Under the pieces are notes generated by a model. The model did no database searches. It was not told the origin of the DNA and saw only the letters and a list, made by a program, of their open reading frames with translations. DNA of 64,000 bases from Lutjanus erythropterus. Its lineage: Eukaryota; Chordata; Actinopteri; Lutjaniformes; Lutjanidae. Location of the stretch: assembly GCA_020091685.1 (NCBI GenBank), contig CM034599.1, positions 32,217,920 through 32,281,919 on the forward strand, read 5' to 3'. The position numbers were made by a program, and so were the translations under genes. Below are positions 1-12,416 of this stretch, in pieces (positions within the stretch are counted from its first letter, which is position 1; every line of letters begins with the position of its first letter).

Positions 1-2146
1 CCCCTCGTCAGTGGCTCCCAGTGGCTTTGACAAAAATATATATGGAAATGAATAACAGATATTTTTTTATCATTTTAATTTATCATTGTTCTAGGCTAAA
101 AATGATTCTTAAATTTTTGTAGATGTGTAGCCGACACACTAAATTAATAAAAAGTTCTAATATTTCATAAGGTGAAATGCGTTTCAAAGCGTGCGTCTGT
201 GGCTCAGCGCCTTTTCCTCTAAATTTTGTGGCTCATTTTGAGTCTCCTGAAAAAAAAGGAAAGGAAATTGAGGGAAGAGGAAAATTGAATTTACAATAGT
301 TCAAGACAGATTTTTTCTTTTCTTTTGTTGGCAAAAATGGCTCTTTTGGGAGTAAAGTGTTGCAGACCCCTGTCCTAAGGGCATATCTACCATGTAAGTC
401 TACATACAGCAGCAACACACACAGACACACACACACACACACACACACACATCATAAAACATGTCAAAACTAGATATTTTTGAGTTTTAAGTCACAGACA
501 GCTGTTAGCAATCTGTCACTGAGACTGAACTATTACTGACCTTTGTTGATAAAGGAAATCCAGTGGAATAAAATCCACACATGTTGTCATTAAAAATAAA
601 CTTTATATCCACTCTGCTCTTCTGTCCTCCGACATGGTGTCAGTTAGTTTGGAGCAAAGCAAATGTTCAGTAAGTAGCCTGTCAGTCCAAAATGAAATAC
701 ATCATATTTGATTTGGTAAATTTTAATAGTGACAAGCCTTGTTGAATTACCTATTAGTAGGTGTATTTGCACTGTAATCATGGATGTACAGACAAGCATC
801 ACTGGATTACTTTTAATACTGAAAGCATCCAAACATGATGCTTGTGAGACAAGATCTGGTACAAGGAGGATCTTTTACTTTTGGATCTATCAACATTTAT
901 TCTCGGCGGACATCACAGACATGAAGATATGGCTCAGAGAAGGAGTGTAATTTTTGAAGCAAATTGCATCAGTCGGGTGCTAAGTATTAATCTAGTCCCT
1001 AATGGCATCTCTGAAGCCATGCAGGCTAGATCAGTAACAAGGCTATTTGAGGGATGCCACTCTACCATTTACTCAATTACCCATCCTGATTGCTGAATGA
1101 CAGTTCCCATATAGAAATCCGAAAAGCACCAATTAATCACATTAAGCCACTGTCTGGTTTTTGCCAAGACAGGGAGCTGTTATGCCAGCTCTGTGCTGGC
1201 AGCACTGTAATTAAATTATACTAAGGCCCGAATACCGCGCTTTTTAAGTTGTGTCGAATAAAGCATCTCAATGTTCTCGTGTGATCCGAACAATGTCGAC
1301 GCAACGCTGATTAGAGCGCACTCAGAAAGAGAGCTGCGTGCTTTGTTGATTCCTTTTGTTGTCATTAAAAGCTGTGTTATTGCCTTGCTGCAGAAAGATT
1401 TTCATTTCTCTTCTTCTTTTATGGACTGAAATGCCTGTGGCCTATTTTCAGCTAATGTACTCTCGGGTACTGGAGGCCTATTGTGTCTCCTGTAGACAAT
1501 CTTTTTAGTTACACAGCCTTTTGCTCCGATTATACTGCTTCCACTCTGTCTGCATGATCTGCTGTCATGGCAATCCACTCTGCTTGATATCAACACAAAG
1601 AAAAGACCCACAATGCACCTCAACCTGGAGAGAGAAAACTCTTAAGGCTTGTCTGCTGTGCCAAGCCTTTCACACCCTGCCAATGTCTGAACCCATCAGT
1701 TAACATATTGGCTCCACTTCCCCTATTATGTGCCTGATGTAAACTGCCAGCCATGTGCTGTTAACTGTTGAAACATGTAAGAGGCTGGCTGATTGAGGAG
1801 ATGAGCATCCTAAACAGACTGCATTATTAGGTACACAGCTGGAAACTTGCAAGCCTCTCATTTGTAGTGCCGCGATGGGAGCATAGACAACGGTGTAATC
1901 TCTCTAACTTCAATGATGTAATCAGCGGTAAAAACTGATGATAGTGTGTTCTGAATGAGCCGACCGCAGTGCCGATGCAGTGCGGCTCGTCTCCATCATC
2001 GAGCCACTGTTGTCAAGCTCTCTTTAAGAGTTGGCCATTGTGTGCTTTCTTTGCTGTCAATGCGAAGGAAAATGCTCACGTTCCACAGCCCAGAGGGGCC
2101 ACTTAGGCTCTGGTAAATGGTTATATCTGGATTTGTATAGGTTTTT
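1..2146. other. gene-less stretch, mostly single-copy-looking
   Basis: No exon signal found. Apart from the CA tract at 414-452, I recognise no repeat family. The part from about 940 to 1240 is balanced in composition, contains AATTAATCACATTAA and a perfect 7-base stem TGCCAGC/GCTGGCA (1183-1189 and 1195-1201), and could be a conserved non-coding element. That is inference from composition only. Confidence 0.5.
414..452. repeat. CA microsatellite
   Basis: Almost pure AC repeat with one ACAG interruption near the start. Confidence 0.95.
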
Positions 2147-2149
2147 TGT

Positions 2150-2220
2150 TAAGATAAAGTTTATTGATCTCCACATTGAAATTGGATGTTCAGTGGTATT
2201 GTCACGGCAACACAACCCTG
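2150..2220 (+). repeat. retroposon tail (GTTTATTGATC type)
   Basis: AAGATAAAGTTTATTGATCT..CCACATTGAAATTGG is a diverged copy of the tail seen at 18776-18850. Confidence 0.45.
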
Positions 2221-2439
2221 GGAAACATGGCGTGTGCTCAGATCTAAGGCTTCCAGGATGTGGTCACCTGTGAAAATATGAATCCATTATCCATTTTCCC
2301 TATTTCCTAGCAGCATATATCATTATTCAAGGGTCTGCATTTAAAAAAATACAGTATGAGTCAATGGCTTTTTTTCAAGGGCTCTTCTTTAGTGTTTGGC
2401 TGCAAAAAAAAACATATACATTTATATTTTTTTTTCTAG

Positions 2440-2590
2440 ATCTGGGTACCAAAAGGATTGAATGTCGCTATTGTTTGACTGTTGTTTGACATTTCAGTAG
2501 TACTTGGTACTGGGTTATTTCAATTGATAACTTAAGTGTGCAGTAGGGCTGGATATCAGTGCTCAGTACCTTTAATACAGATAATGAAAA
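2440..2590. repeat. old repeat fragment with GTACTGG words
   Basis: GTAGTACTTGGTACTGGG and TAGGGCTGGATATCAGTGCT look like the terminus of a fish repeat built on GGTATCGGTACTGG. Related words occur at 19885-19965 and 23540-23600. Confidence 0.35.
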
Positions 2591-3495
2591 ATATTTGGTA
2601 ACACTATTTAAATGACTGTGCGTGGGACTGTGATTATACCGTTATAACAATGTCATGAGTTTTAAAACAAGCTTTAATGTCCTCTGGATGCATTCTGAAT
2701 TTCACATTGTTTTTTGGAAAGATGATGACGGAAGCAGCCACAACTTGCTTCCTTCTTATGTCCGTTTAGAGTTGCACATGTGCAGAACCAAGCAGTCTGC
2801 ATTTTTCGCCCAGGCCATACCATGCAGCTAGCAAGATAACTCTGGCCAGACTGGGATATCTGTCTCGGTCTGTGAGACTAACAGTGGCCAGTTTGATCAG
2901 GAATACAGTACCAAGTTGGTTTTCTCGCTGGGTTTGATTCCTGGCGACGCGGGGCTGAGTCAGCTAATTAGGCGGCTAGCTCCTCGGCTAACAAAGCCTA
3001 TGAGCCAGCATGTTACAGATAACAGCAGGCAGAGGTAAACTAGTTGCTGTCTATCAGGTAACTCTGTAAATTACCTTGGTACTGTAGTCTGTTGTCAAAC
3101 TGCCCCTATAACATTTAATGGCATCTTTAGGACAGATCCAAATGGCACCATTTTAGTTGACGTCCAAGAAATTTATGACACAATTATAAAGCCATTTTAC
3201 TGTGTAATAAAACTTAATGACGTCATTATGACGAATCCACGATGTACCAGTTTACTTGAGGTCAACAAAAATACTTATAATGGTTTCATGATGTCTCAAA
3301 GACAGGCTATGTGAAGTTGTCATAACAAAGACACCACAAATAATATCAACTTTGTATTAAAAATGGCATAATTGACAGAACAACTCATAATGACAACAGT
3401 TATCAACATTCATAAAAACTGCTTTATGTTCATGACGGGTGTCATGACATGATTATGACAGTGTAATTATGCACACCCCCTCAAAAACTGTGATC
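2590..3495. repeat. dispersed DNA-element-like repeat, copy 1
   Basis: Begins TTGGTAACACTATTTAAATG. Ends near ATGCACACCCCCTCAAAA, which is the reverse-strand counterpart expected for such ends. The interior is rich in TGTCATGACA-type words, and it shares CTGAGTCAGCT (2954) and ATCAACTTTGTATTAAAAAT with the copy at 10285-10860. It resembles a common teleost non-autonomous repeat. The left half may include unrelated sequence. Confidence 0.6.
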
Positions 3496-4329
3496 CAATC
3501 ATTTGACTGTAGCCAGTGTTACAGTATCTCCTCTCAGCCTTGATCCTCTGCTGTCAGCATGCTGTTTGGAGAAGCTTTTGTTGGCTGCATGTCAGTATTT
3601 AGACTACCTGTGATTGGCTGTTTAGGGGCCCACTGAGCTGTGTGGACAAACAGCCGAGTCTCAGATTAATAAGGGGTGAACAGCAGTCTGCAGGCCTATT
3701 ACTGAGCTCATTAACCTGCCAGCTGCCCCTGAGCGCATGCACACACACACACACCACACACACAAGCAGATAATATACACTGTGCTATATCACATACTTG
3801 TAACTGTAACTCATCAAACACTGATAATGTCTGGAAAACATTGCCATCCAGCATTCAAGCCACGCAGCAGACATGAAATATGTATATGACACGTGTTGCT
3901 GTCAGTCTGCTGTGCTATACTGTGGATGTTACAGTTACCAGATTACGTTTTTTTCACGGGCCCATCAGTGCAGACTCAGAGGCGTCTTTATCATGTAAAA
4001 CATGAGACATTTTCTGTCAGTCTTGACCGAGATCCTTTAATCCCTTCCATTTTTATTGAATATGCCTGAGCTTGCTATAAAAAGCATCTCCTTTCCTTTC
4101 CTTATTTCCAGGTCATGTTTTTCCATAATACGCTTGAACACAAATTAATGGTATCTGTGGCATTTCCATATTAAAAAGTGCCCATTTTGTGTAGTCTAAA
4201 AGAACGGCTCATTCGGGAAAGATTTTACATTTGTTGCTTTTGACAGCATGTTTGCCTGGAAAAATCTTCTGGAGCTCAAGATGTGATTTGTTTAAGGTTT
4301 TGGATTTGCTTGGTTTCTTGCTCTTTACA
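3496..4329. other. gene-less stretch
   Basis: Holds the CA tract at 3739-3768 and otherwise nothing I recognise. Confidence 0.5.
3739..3768. repeat. CA microsatellite
   Basis: Two short AC runs separated by one irregular CCAC. Confidence 0.9.
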
Positions 4330-4645
4330 GGGATTCTTAAAACAGAATTTTCGTCTTAAAAAACATCTTAAAAATTTATTGAATTATGAAGTCAACACTA
4401 CTTTTATGAAATTGCATGCAACATCAGTCTTGGATTTAAATGTATTTTTTGGGAAAATTTATATTGTTCATGCTGTAAAAACTACAAAAAAATAAATAAA
4501 TAACACTGACCCAATAAACAGTAATGCAAACTGTACTTGTACTTCTTCTTACCGGTATGGATGTGAAATAGGTCTTGAACTGCATTCATAATGGTCTTAA
4601 AAAGTCTTAAATGTAACTAGTTTAAACCTGCAGAAACCCTGTATC
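4330..4645. repeat. dispersed repeat, copy 1 of a pair
   Basis: Contains GAATTATGAAGTCAACACTA, then GCATTCATAATGGTCTTAAA and ends TTTAAACCTGCAGAAACCCT. The same order occurs at 56985-57225. Ends reading CAGGGTTTCTGCAGG on the reverse strand are frequent in fish repeats. Confidence 0.6.
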
Positions 4646-6269
4646 AATATCAAATAGAAGAAGACCTTAATTCACAGAGAGTAGTAGAGAAAAACACACA
4701 GTAGCTTGTTACACTGACTGGTGATCTCATGGGATCATGTGTTGATGTGTGAGTGACCTGCTGCATAAAATAAAGCCAGATGTTAACCAAAGACGCCATT
4801 AAAACAACGAGGAATAGACACAGTTGTAATTGCTGTAATTATGCACCAACACTAACGTTAATTGTAATACAGATTATTTAGATTTTTAACGCCGGTGTAA
4901 CAGACCGTGATGAATGCACTAAAAAGCTGTATAAATGACACCAAACGGCTCACGCAGCATATGTTTTCTAAACCCAAATGACAGCGCGGAGGATTCAAGT
5001 CAAACATTCACTTCATCATGTTCTGCAGTGTCTCTACACTACACTGAAGCACTCTGCTTTACTGAGCCGATGCTGCCTTTTGATGGGTAGAGTACATTTG
5101 TGACGCTCGAGTTGTCAAGATGAGGGCTTGCAGAGTTTTTATTCACCCTAAACCCAGGGGAGCACAAGTCTTGCATACCACTCACAGCATATCATTGGAT
5201 AAATCTGCAGATATTTTATCACTGCTGAGTGGTTGTGTAAATCCCCTCAGTTCATGGTTTAGCATGTTAAAACATCAGATAGAATTCAAAGTATTTGTGC
5301 TATTATTTTATTGCTGTTATTTTTAGATAGGATTCTATTACAGGAAGGGAGCTCACAGAAATGTTTGAATTTCTGTTGAAACTGCAAAGGAAGTTATGTG
5401 TTTAATGTCGTCTGAGATATGTACTGAGGTTTAGTAATTGTGGAGAATACCAAGTGAACTGTTTTTACAGTAAGATAGCATTCACACCCTTAGTGCGTTT
5501 CTTTTTTTCTTTTTTTTTTTGACCGTGGTGATAAATGCTCACATTATTATCCCTGCTAGCCATAACCTGGAGGGGATCATGTAATCGTTTCTGTGTATGC
5601 GTGTGAGTGAGTGTGTGCATGCATCCATAATCACTGGACCTATAGTTTGTCCACAGGTAATCTCGAGTACCACTGGACTGTATGCTGAAGGATTTTTTTA
5701 AGATCTTGAAAAACTTTTTTTGTATGACTTTTTATGCCTTTATGTTGTTACAGCCTGAGGCTTTATGTGTTCAGGTCCTCCCGTTCTCGTGAACTGTTAT
5801 ATGATAAACGATGTTCAGGTGGAAAATAGGCCTTCTGTTTTCTTTTACCCTTCCAATAATCAAACATTTTCAGCACATGGCTTGTGCGCACAATTTCTTG
5901 ACCGTCTGAGTTTTTTCTTTGTAAACGCAAAAGAAACCAGCTAGAGAGTGGAAACAATGAATCATCCTCGCTTTGGTTCATTTAAGTACCACACCTTTGG
6001 GTGTGAGTCTGTCCTATGAGTAGTACTAGGATGAGTAGATAACATGGCAACTTTCATTTCATCTCAGACTCTGACTTGAACATTTTTTCCCAAGGCACCT
6101 TTCAACGCCAGAAATGTATTTGTGCAATCCTCAATGTGGGGGTTGGGCAACTCGCTTGCAGTCGGTTACGGCAGTTGACTGAGTCCAATTTTTGTCTGGG
6201 TTTTTTCTCGTGCAGTTTTTATTCGCATTTTATTTTGCAAATCCAAAGATCAGCCTCTGGAGACTGAGT
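4646..6269. other. gene-less stretch
   Basis: AT-rich, with T-runs near 5507-5520 and 5695-5720. No splice-site pair flanking a convincing open frame. Confidence 0.5.
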
Positions 6270-6760
6270 GAGAGCCGCTGCTGAGGGAAAGACTCATTCA
6301 GCAGCGCAGTGCGCACCCACTGAGCTGAGAACAAGTAGGACAAAAACAGCCTGTAGAGCCAGAATATTTTCACATCTAATGTGGTAAATGAAGGATTTAT
6401 TTTGAAAAAAAATCTGAGTTGGTGATTGTTTGAACAGCGGAAAGATTAACCAAGTCAGTTTTCCTGAGTTTTATTTTGTTTTTCTTTCACGTTTGAATGA
6501 AACGTGTTTCACGATGAGTTTACGAGGCAATTCTTAGGCTTATCTTAATTTATTCATAAAGAAGGAAAGTACTTTACTTAAGGAAAGTAAAATCAGTCTA
6601 AGAATATTTCCTTTCTTGACATTTTGTGATGTTATTTTGTTTTACATAGCGAATACATCTCCCAGCTGAAACTCAAGGACACACATACACACACCTACAG
6701 GAATATAATGACAAAATACAACGACGGGTTGATGGGCTGACGGTTGGAAAGACACTGAAC
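6270..6760. repeat. dispersed repeat related to the 17950-18480 element
   Basis: Shares with 25280-25600 the order GCCGCTGCT, CAGCAGC.CAG, GTAAACAGCCTG-like, GAATTAAGGATTTA-like, GGTGATTG, GAGTTTTA and TTGATGGGCTGA..GGTTGGAAA. It shares GTTTTATTTTGTTTTTC with the right arm at 18326-18345. It appears to be a single-armed copy. Confidence 0.6.
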
Positions 6761-8007
6761 CAAACCTCATCATTTCATCAAACTCACTCAGCTGCCAGAC
6801 AGTAGCGTGTATCTTTCCCTTTCTGCGACTTCTCACATCGCATTTGCATCTTTAGCAAAAATATGTGACATGCAGGTGCTTAAGAGACGTGAAGTTGATA
6901 TTATTATGCTAGTATTTTGTCTGTCTGGACTGCACTCTGTCCAACACATACTGAACATCACAGATGAAGAACTTTGCGGCATAGAACAACATGATTACCC
7001 AGCTTTCTCTCCATTAAGTTTCCATGACAGTGGAATGCGAGGGCCGGGAAGGTCGCAGAAGAGATAAGTACTACTTACCATATTCAGCGCCGTTTGAACT
7101 AGGTAATTATATTCAGCCGGAGACGTTTCTCCTCCCTCTCCCCCACAGTTCCTCTCTCTCTGTTTCTTCACGGCTAGTTTAAGCGCTGGTGTTGAGCTTT
7201 AACAAGGCCGCTTTTGTCCCAGATAAAGCTTCTAGACAGCACTCATCAGTGCAGTGTAAGATCCCTGCCTGCCAGAGCACAGAGCACTGCCCCGGGGGCA
7301 TCTTATCACTCCGCTGGCAATCACAAATACCCACTGAGATAGATGGGCTTCTCAGTTCTCTCTGTGGGGAGCCCTTCAGCTGAGAAAGATGGCTTCTCTC
7401 TTTCTGCAAACACTTCTGACTGGCAGCTTGGCAGACAGACAAACATAAAAATACAGAGAGAAAGCAAGAGCTATTGACAGACAGATGCCTGCAACCCACA
7501 CAGAGAAGTGTTGGGCTCTTTCTGCACATGCACTGAGTGACAGATTGGCAGGCAAGATGGAAGATGAAGGCAGACAGAAAGCTGACATATGCATATAACA
7601 CACATGAAGATGCGTTTATGCGATTCTGCACACACACACACACACACACACACATGCATACCACACTCCCACACAACAGCACTGTGTGCCCGCATTCCTG
7701 CCATATTTTTCTTGGAACTCACAAATGGCGAGCTTATACATCACGTTATTGCATTCAACACCTTTTTCTGATTGGCAGTCATTTTTACTCACCCGATGCG
7801 CTGCCGCGGCGAAATGACCACGATGTTTGAGACAAGCAGCACATTGCTGTGGAGTGATGGCAGGGGGACAGGTCTGTGAGGGCGGAGCCAGAACCAGTGT
7901 GAAGTTATGTCTTATTTTTTTTAGCACTAGACTTCCATTCATTTTTGCTCTGATCACTGGAGTTTTAGAAAGTCGTGACATAGAGATTTAGATATTATTG
8001 GAGGCAG
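6761..8007. other. gene-less stretch with CA microsatellite
   Basis: Overlapping open frames of 75-167 codons at 7179-7981 come from the CA tract and its CT/GA-rich surroundings. They disagree in frame and strand and lack domain-like sequence, so none is called. Confidence 0.55.
7629..7654. repeat. CA microsatellite, 13 units
   Basis: Pure (CA)13. It generates the low-complexity His/Thr or Cys/Val open frames of the surrounding 500 bases, which are not genes. Confidence 0.95.
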
Positions 8008-8160
8008 TGTTCATTTTAACAGCACATTTTGATTTAGTTTTAGTGTTTTGACTAAAATACTGTTTTACTTGACTAAATAGTGCAAGAATAAAAATCAACT
8101 GTATCTACAATAGAAGTCGACAGGAATCTAAAAGCTATTTTAGTTTAAGTGTAATCCTTT
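8008..8160. repeat. GACTAAA/TTTTAGT repeat
   Basis: TTTTGACTAAAATACTG, TTGACTAAATAGTG, AGTCGACAGGAATC and GCTATTTTAGTTT resemble the common fish repeat built on GACTAAAA words around a GTCGAC site. It lies just upstream of the hAT-type element. Confidence 0.4.
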
Positions 8161-8370
8161 CAACATTTGCAAATGTATTACTTACTCTTGGAGGAAACAT
8201 CTATTAACCTATTATTAACATTAATTAACATTCAAACATGCATTCTTTTTGTTACATATTTGTGTAAATAGCAAAACTTTACACATATTATCTTCAGCAT
8301 GTCAATATATAAATACTTTAATTTATGTTGTAATATTATCATGTCTGATCAGTACAGGGCTGTGGTGGTT

Positions 8371-8378
8371 TCTTGTAG
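8371..8378. repeat. left target-site duplication of the hAT-type element
   Basis: TCTTGTAG, an exact match to 9024-9031. Confidence 0.85.
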
Positions 8379-9023
8379 TAGAGATGCATCGATTCCAATT
8401 TTCTTGGCCGTTTTCCGATTTTTTTTAAGGGTCTGACCTGCCGATTTTGATTTTCAGTCTTTCTAAGAAATATAATTGACAGCATTCAAACATTTTTGCA
8501 ACTTTTCTTGTAAAACTAAATTGGATGTTCATAATAAAACTCTGGCTATTAAAAACCTTTCTCCAAAAGTGCAGGGGAAGTTTCGCAGGACGCAATTTCA
8601 TGTGTACTCGTGTGGATGCAGATGTAAACAAACCAGAGACAGACGCAGTGCAACAGTTTGTTGTAAGAAACTTTTCAGTGAGAAGAACTGAAGCAGAAGT
8701 TAAACGAGTCTGGATGAGAAAATGTCTGAAGAGACGCATCAGACTGTCTGTCTTCTCTTATCCTGTTCTTGGAGTCTGTCACTAACACTGACTTCATGCG
8801 AGTGTGTGTTGAGTGTGTGCTGCCGTGTTCAGCGCTGTGGTGAGTGTGACATTACGGTCAGTGTCTGCTGTGAGCATGACATGACCAATGTGCAGAGCAT
8901 GTGTGCGAATATTAGCGTCACGGAATCGGATAAGTGGCGCTGACTGGCTGGTCACCAGTCAGGGCTGGTCATGCGGAAAACCGTCCGGTTCCAGTTTCTG
9001 GCCAGTCGATCAGTCCATCCCTA
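8379..9023. mobile_element. hAT-type non-autonomous element with intact 8-bp TSD
   Basis: The left end begins TAGAGATGCATCGATTCC. The right end, read on the other strand, begins TAGGGATGGACTGATCG. These are imperfect terminal inverted repeats of the fish TAGGGATGCA type. The element is flanked by identical 8-base direct repeats TCTTGTAG at 8371-8378 and 9024-9031, the target-site length expected of hAT transposases. At 645 bases it is too short to encode a transposase, and no transposase-like reading frame is seen, so it is a MITE mobilised in trans. Confidence 0.85.
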
Positions 9024-9031
9024 TCTTGTAG
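9024..9031. repeat. right target-site duplication of the hAT-type element
   Basis: TCTTGTAG, an exact match to 8371-8378. The lack of mismatch suggests a fairly recent insertion or limited decay. Confidence 0.85.
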
Positions 9032-9680
9032 CTTGTATTGTATTACAAGTTAAGTGAAAACACACCGACCCAGGTTACCTAATGAAATAGTTAGCTTGAA
9101 AAACAAATATTTTAGCGTGTTAACCTTTGAATTTCAGGATGACCTGTCCGTAAACGTCCCTTCAGGTTTGTTCTGTTTTTTGTTGGTGATTGTCGCTCCA
9201 CACGGTTAATAAAGGGTCTTATTTTCCTTGATATCAGTGTGAAATTTTTCAGAGTGTTAGACAGTGAAAAAATTCTGTTGATAAAAACTGTGACGAAAAT
9301 GATAACCCCAAAAATTTTAACCCTGACTGGAGGAGGGCTATTCCAGTTCTTCTCAGCTTCCTGTCAATGTCAAAGGTCATCCTGTGAACCCGCGATGGTT
9401 GTTTCCACTAATAGAAACATCACCATCTATTTCATTCGTTAGGAAAACAACACAGAGCCTGTGTCATGTAATTACATACACTCCCTCTGTACTCTATGAT
9501 GAATGTATACTATTTAGTGCTGCGGGGGGGCAGATGGTCCGTTATTATGCTGTCAATGATTCAGACAGAACAGACAAGCCATTTGTCTCCATATTGTAAT
9601 GAGTCAATGTTTCGAAACAGTAATTACCTTTTCGACCGGTTGACAAATGACAAGAATAGTAGCATACCAGTAGACACTGA

Positions 9681-9701
9681 CACACACACACACACACACA
9701 C
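9681..9701. repeat. CA microsatellite, 10 units
   Basis: Pure (CA)10. Confidence 0.95.
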
Positions 9702-10065
9702 TGCCGTATGGTTGAACACAAACATGTGCACACACATTTCATGATGGAGCCGGGGTCGTGTTGACCTTTAACCCCCGCTGTCACATCGCCATTGATTCTC
9801 TTCCTGGATCAGACCTCATTATGTTGCGGAGCAGCCAGCCGAAGCCTGTGCCTGCTCCTCTGCAGCCGCCTCCCCCCTTCCTCCCCACCTGCCATCAATA
9901 TCATCCTCAGATTGTGTTGTGAGTCGGACGGATAACATTTACACGTGAAATAAACATCTCCGATATAGAAATCAGATTAGACTCTCCTGATATGCTCGGA
10001 GCATACATGTGCTTTTTAATCATAGTGCTTTGTGTTAATTATTAGGCTGTGCTGTGTTTTACTGG

Positions 10066-10095
10066 CACACAACACACACACACACACACACACAC
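10066..10095. repeat. CA microsatellite
   Basis: AC repeat with one extra A near the start, 190 bases before the dispersed repeat at 10285. Confidence 0.9.
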
Positions 10096-10284
10096 CTCTG
10101 CTGCATGTTTTATGAAAGTAAACTGTTGGCCTACATTTTTCTGAATTTATTTGGACATGTTATGTGTTTAAAAAAGATAAATAAATGAAACATTTTTTTC
10201 ACCACTTCCCGTCATTGTATTTCCCTGAAAACGGGAAATGGTCCTGATTAGATTTCCCGTTTCCCAGGATTAAATCCTGTTCAG

Positions 10285-10860
10285 ACGGATATTTGATAAC
10301 ACTTTTTTGAAGAGGTCTGAATAAGACTCACATTTTCTTTGTGATCTCCTCGTGAATGTTTATGACTGATGTCATTAAGTGTAATTCAATTAATGAATAT
10401 ATATGGCAGTAGTTTAAATACTGGGTTTGGCAACCCAGGACTGAGTCAGCTGATCAGACAGCTTGTAACATTTAATAACATCGTTATGACAAGTTGAAAT
10501 CCAGGAAATTATTCATGACACTGTTACAACTGCATGAAAATCAAAGGTCAAGGGAAACATTCATGACACACTTAAAATAGTCTTATAACAACCCGTTTCA
10601 TGTTTCATGTAATGTTAAAAACATAAAGTTAATCAGTTTGATAATGTCAAGTTGTCATGACAAAGACATTATGGTGTCTTGGTTGATATTAAGTTGTTAT
10701 AACACACATCTCAAACAAGGTCAACTTTGAATTAAAAATGACATAAGTGACAAATGACATTTATTGACAAGAGTCATAAAGACTCCTTCATGTTCTTAAC
10801 AGGTGTCACGACATGGTTACAGTAATGGACACCCTTTCAAATTAAGTGTTGCCTAATGTT
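10285..10860. repeat. dispersed DNA-element-like repeat, copy 2
   Basis: The left end TTGATAACACTTTTTTGAAG pairs with the inverted right end AGGCAACACTTAATTTGAAA. Landmarks CTGAGTCAGCT (10441), GTTGTCATGACAAAGACA, GTCAACTTTGAATTAAAAAT and AGGTGTCACGACATG occur in the same order as in 2590-3495. Non-coding. Confidence 0.65.
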
Positions 10861-12416
10861 TGAACTAGTTTCCAATAAAAATGAATCTTTTTCAGAATGA
10901 TAAGACTGCACTAGAAAAATAAAACTTGATAGTGGAGTATCTTCACTCTTGCTTTAATACTTGAGACAAGCTGATATACAGAACTGACCAAAAAAATTAA
11001 GATACAAATCTTCAACTGTCAAGGCACAGATCTTTGGGCTGTATTTACAGTCTTGTTGTGAGAGTGGCCAGTGTGTATCTGACCTTTTTGTGAAGGCAAT
11101 TTATCTTCACGACTTCAGTAAATCTTGTGTGCATCTACAACTGGATTTTATGTGCTTTTTATGGTTTTTGCTCGGTCCGAGTACAATCCAGTCACGCAGG
11201 ATGCCTCTTAAAGTCAGGTTTAACAAGGCTCACAGAGACTCCCAGCTCGAAGCGATGCAGCCTGTCCACACATCGACACTCAGAGGAAATGATAAAAAGC
11301 CATTGTGTGTACATAACCTCCCCCAGAAAAAGAAGGTAACATTTAAAGGCAGTGAGTCTAGAGGATAGAGGAGAGTTTGCTTAAAGGACAGTCAGAAAGC
11401 TGCGGTGTTTTGACTCGAGGTAAATGTCACAGTAATGTCAACTGCTTCCGATCCATAAAAAGAGGAGAGGAAGGTTAAGTTGTTTTTGTTTGGGCTTTGC
11501 CTGGCGAGTGGGAATAAACTAACAGGACGAATATGACTATTGTTATCATTATTTTTTTTTTCCGAGCCAAGAAAAATGAGTTGTTGAGATGGTGATTTGT
11601 ATGAGCTGTGAATTTTTCAGCAGGATTTAGTTGTGCCATAGAGGGATTTTGTGTTTTTGCTATTAACTTTTAGGAAGGTCAGCCATTCGCACATCTTGAA
11701 TCAGCAGTGTGCAATCAATATTACATGTTTGCTCTTTTCACTGCTGAGATCCTGCCTTCCTTTCAGGGCTGTTGTGAATCCTGACATCTTCAGCAGTGCA
11801 TCAGTCTTTGTTTACTGTATATATTTAGTATAAAGCTTCTGTAACACGTTTTTCAATACGCAGTGATACACCCACCTGTCATAAAAAAAAACAGTGTTGG
11901 CTGCTTGCAGTACCAGGCAGGTGTTTAAACATTTCCAAATACATTTCAGCTCACAAAGATATTGACATTTAAATGCTCTTCTATTCTATGTGATATACTG
12001 TTGAGTTAGGAGTCAATTTTATAAAGATTTTTGAAAAGTCTTACAGACTCATACTAAGGGAAACTATATTGACTGATAAAGCTGAGTTCTACTGCTGCAC
12101 AGTCTGTCGTCCAGTGACATCACTGGAAGCAGGAAGAACTACCGGCCATATCAGCTTGGATTTCTAGTCTCTGCCTCTGGGTTGCCAGGAGTCATGCTAG
12201 ATGAGTTTTTTTTATCACTTAATCCCATGTTCTGGCCAATAAAGTATTAGCTATAGGCTAGGGTAGCGATTCATGACAACATGGGCATCAGAAACCTGGC
12301 TGCAATGCATCCTGGTAGATGTAGACAGTGCTGGCAGAGCTCAGTGAGCAGGAGAACTTAATTTTCATGGTCAGTATAGCACACACAGGAATTTATTGGT
12401 TCATTTGACTGGACAT
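10861..12416. other. gene-less stretch
   Basis: AT-rich intron-like DNA. A purine-rich tract lies around 11461-11475. No supported feature. Confidence 0.5.

Larger units (their letters stand above)
9032..10284. other. gene-less stretch with two CA tracts
   Basis: Apart from the microsatellites it has only a short C-rich patch at 9868-9890. No repeat family recognised. Confidence 0.5.

Noticed and set aside
7179-7981. Overlapping open frames up to 167 codons on the minus strand
   Set aside because: They run through the CA microsatellite and CT/GA-rich DNA, are Cys/Val/Ser-rich, conflict in frame, and have no domain-like segment.
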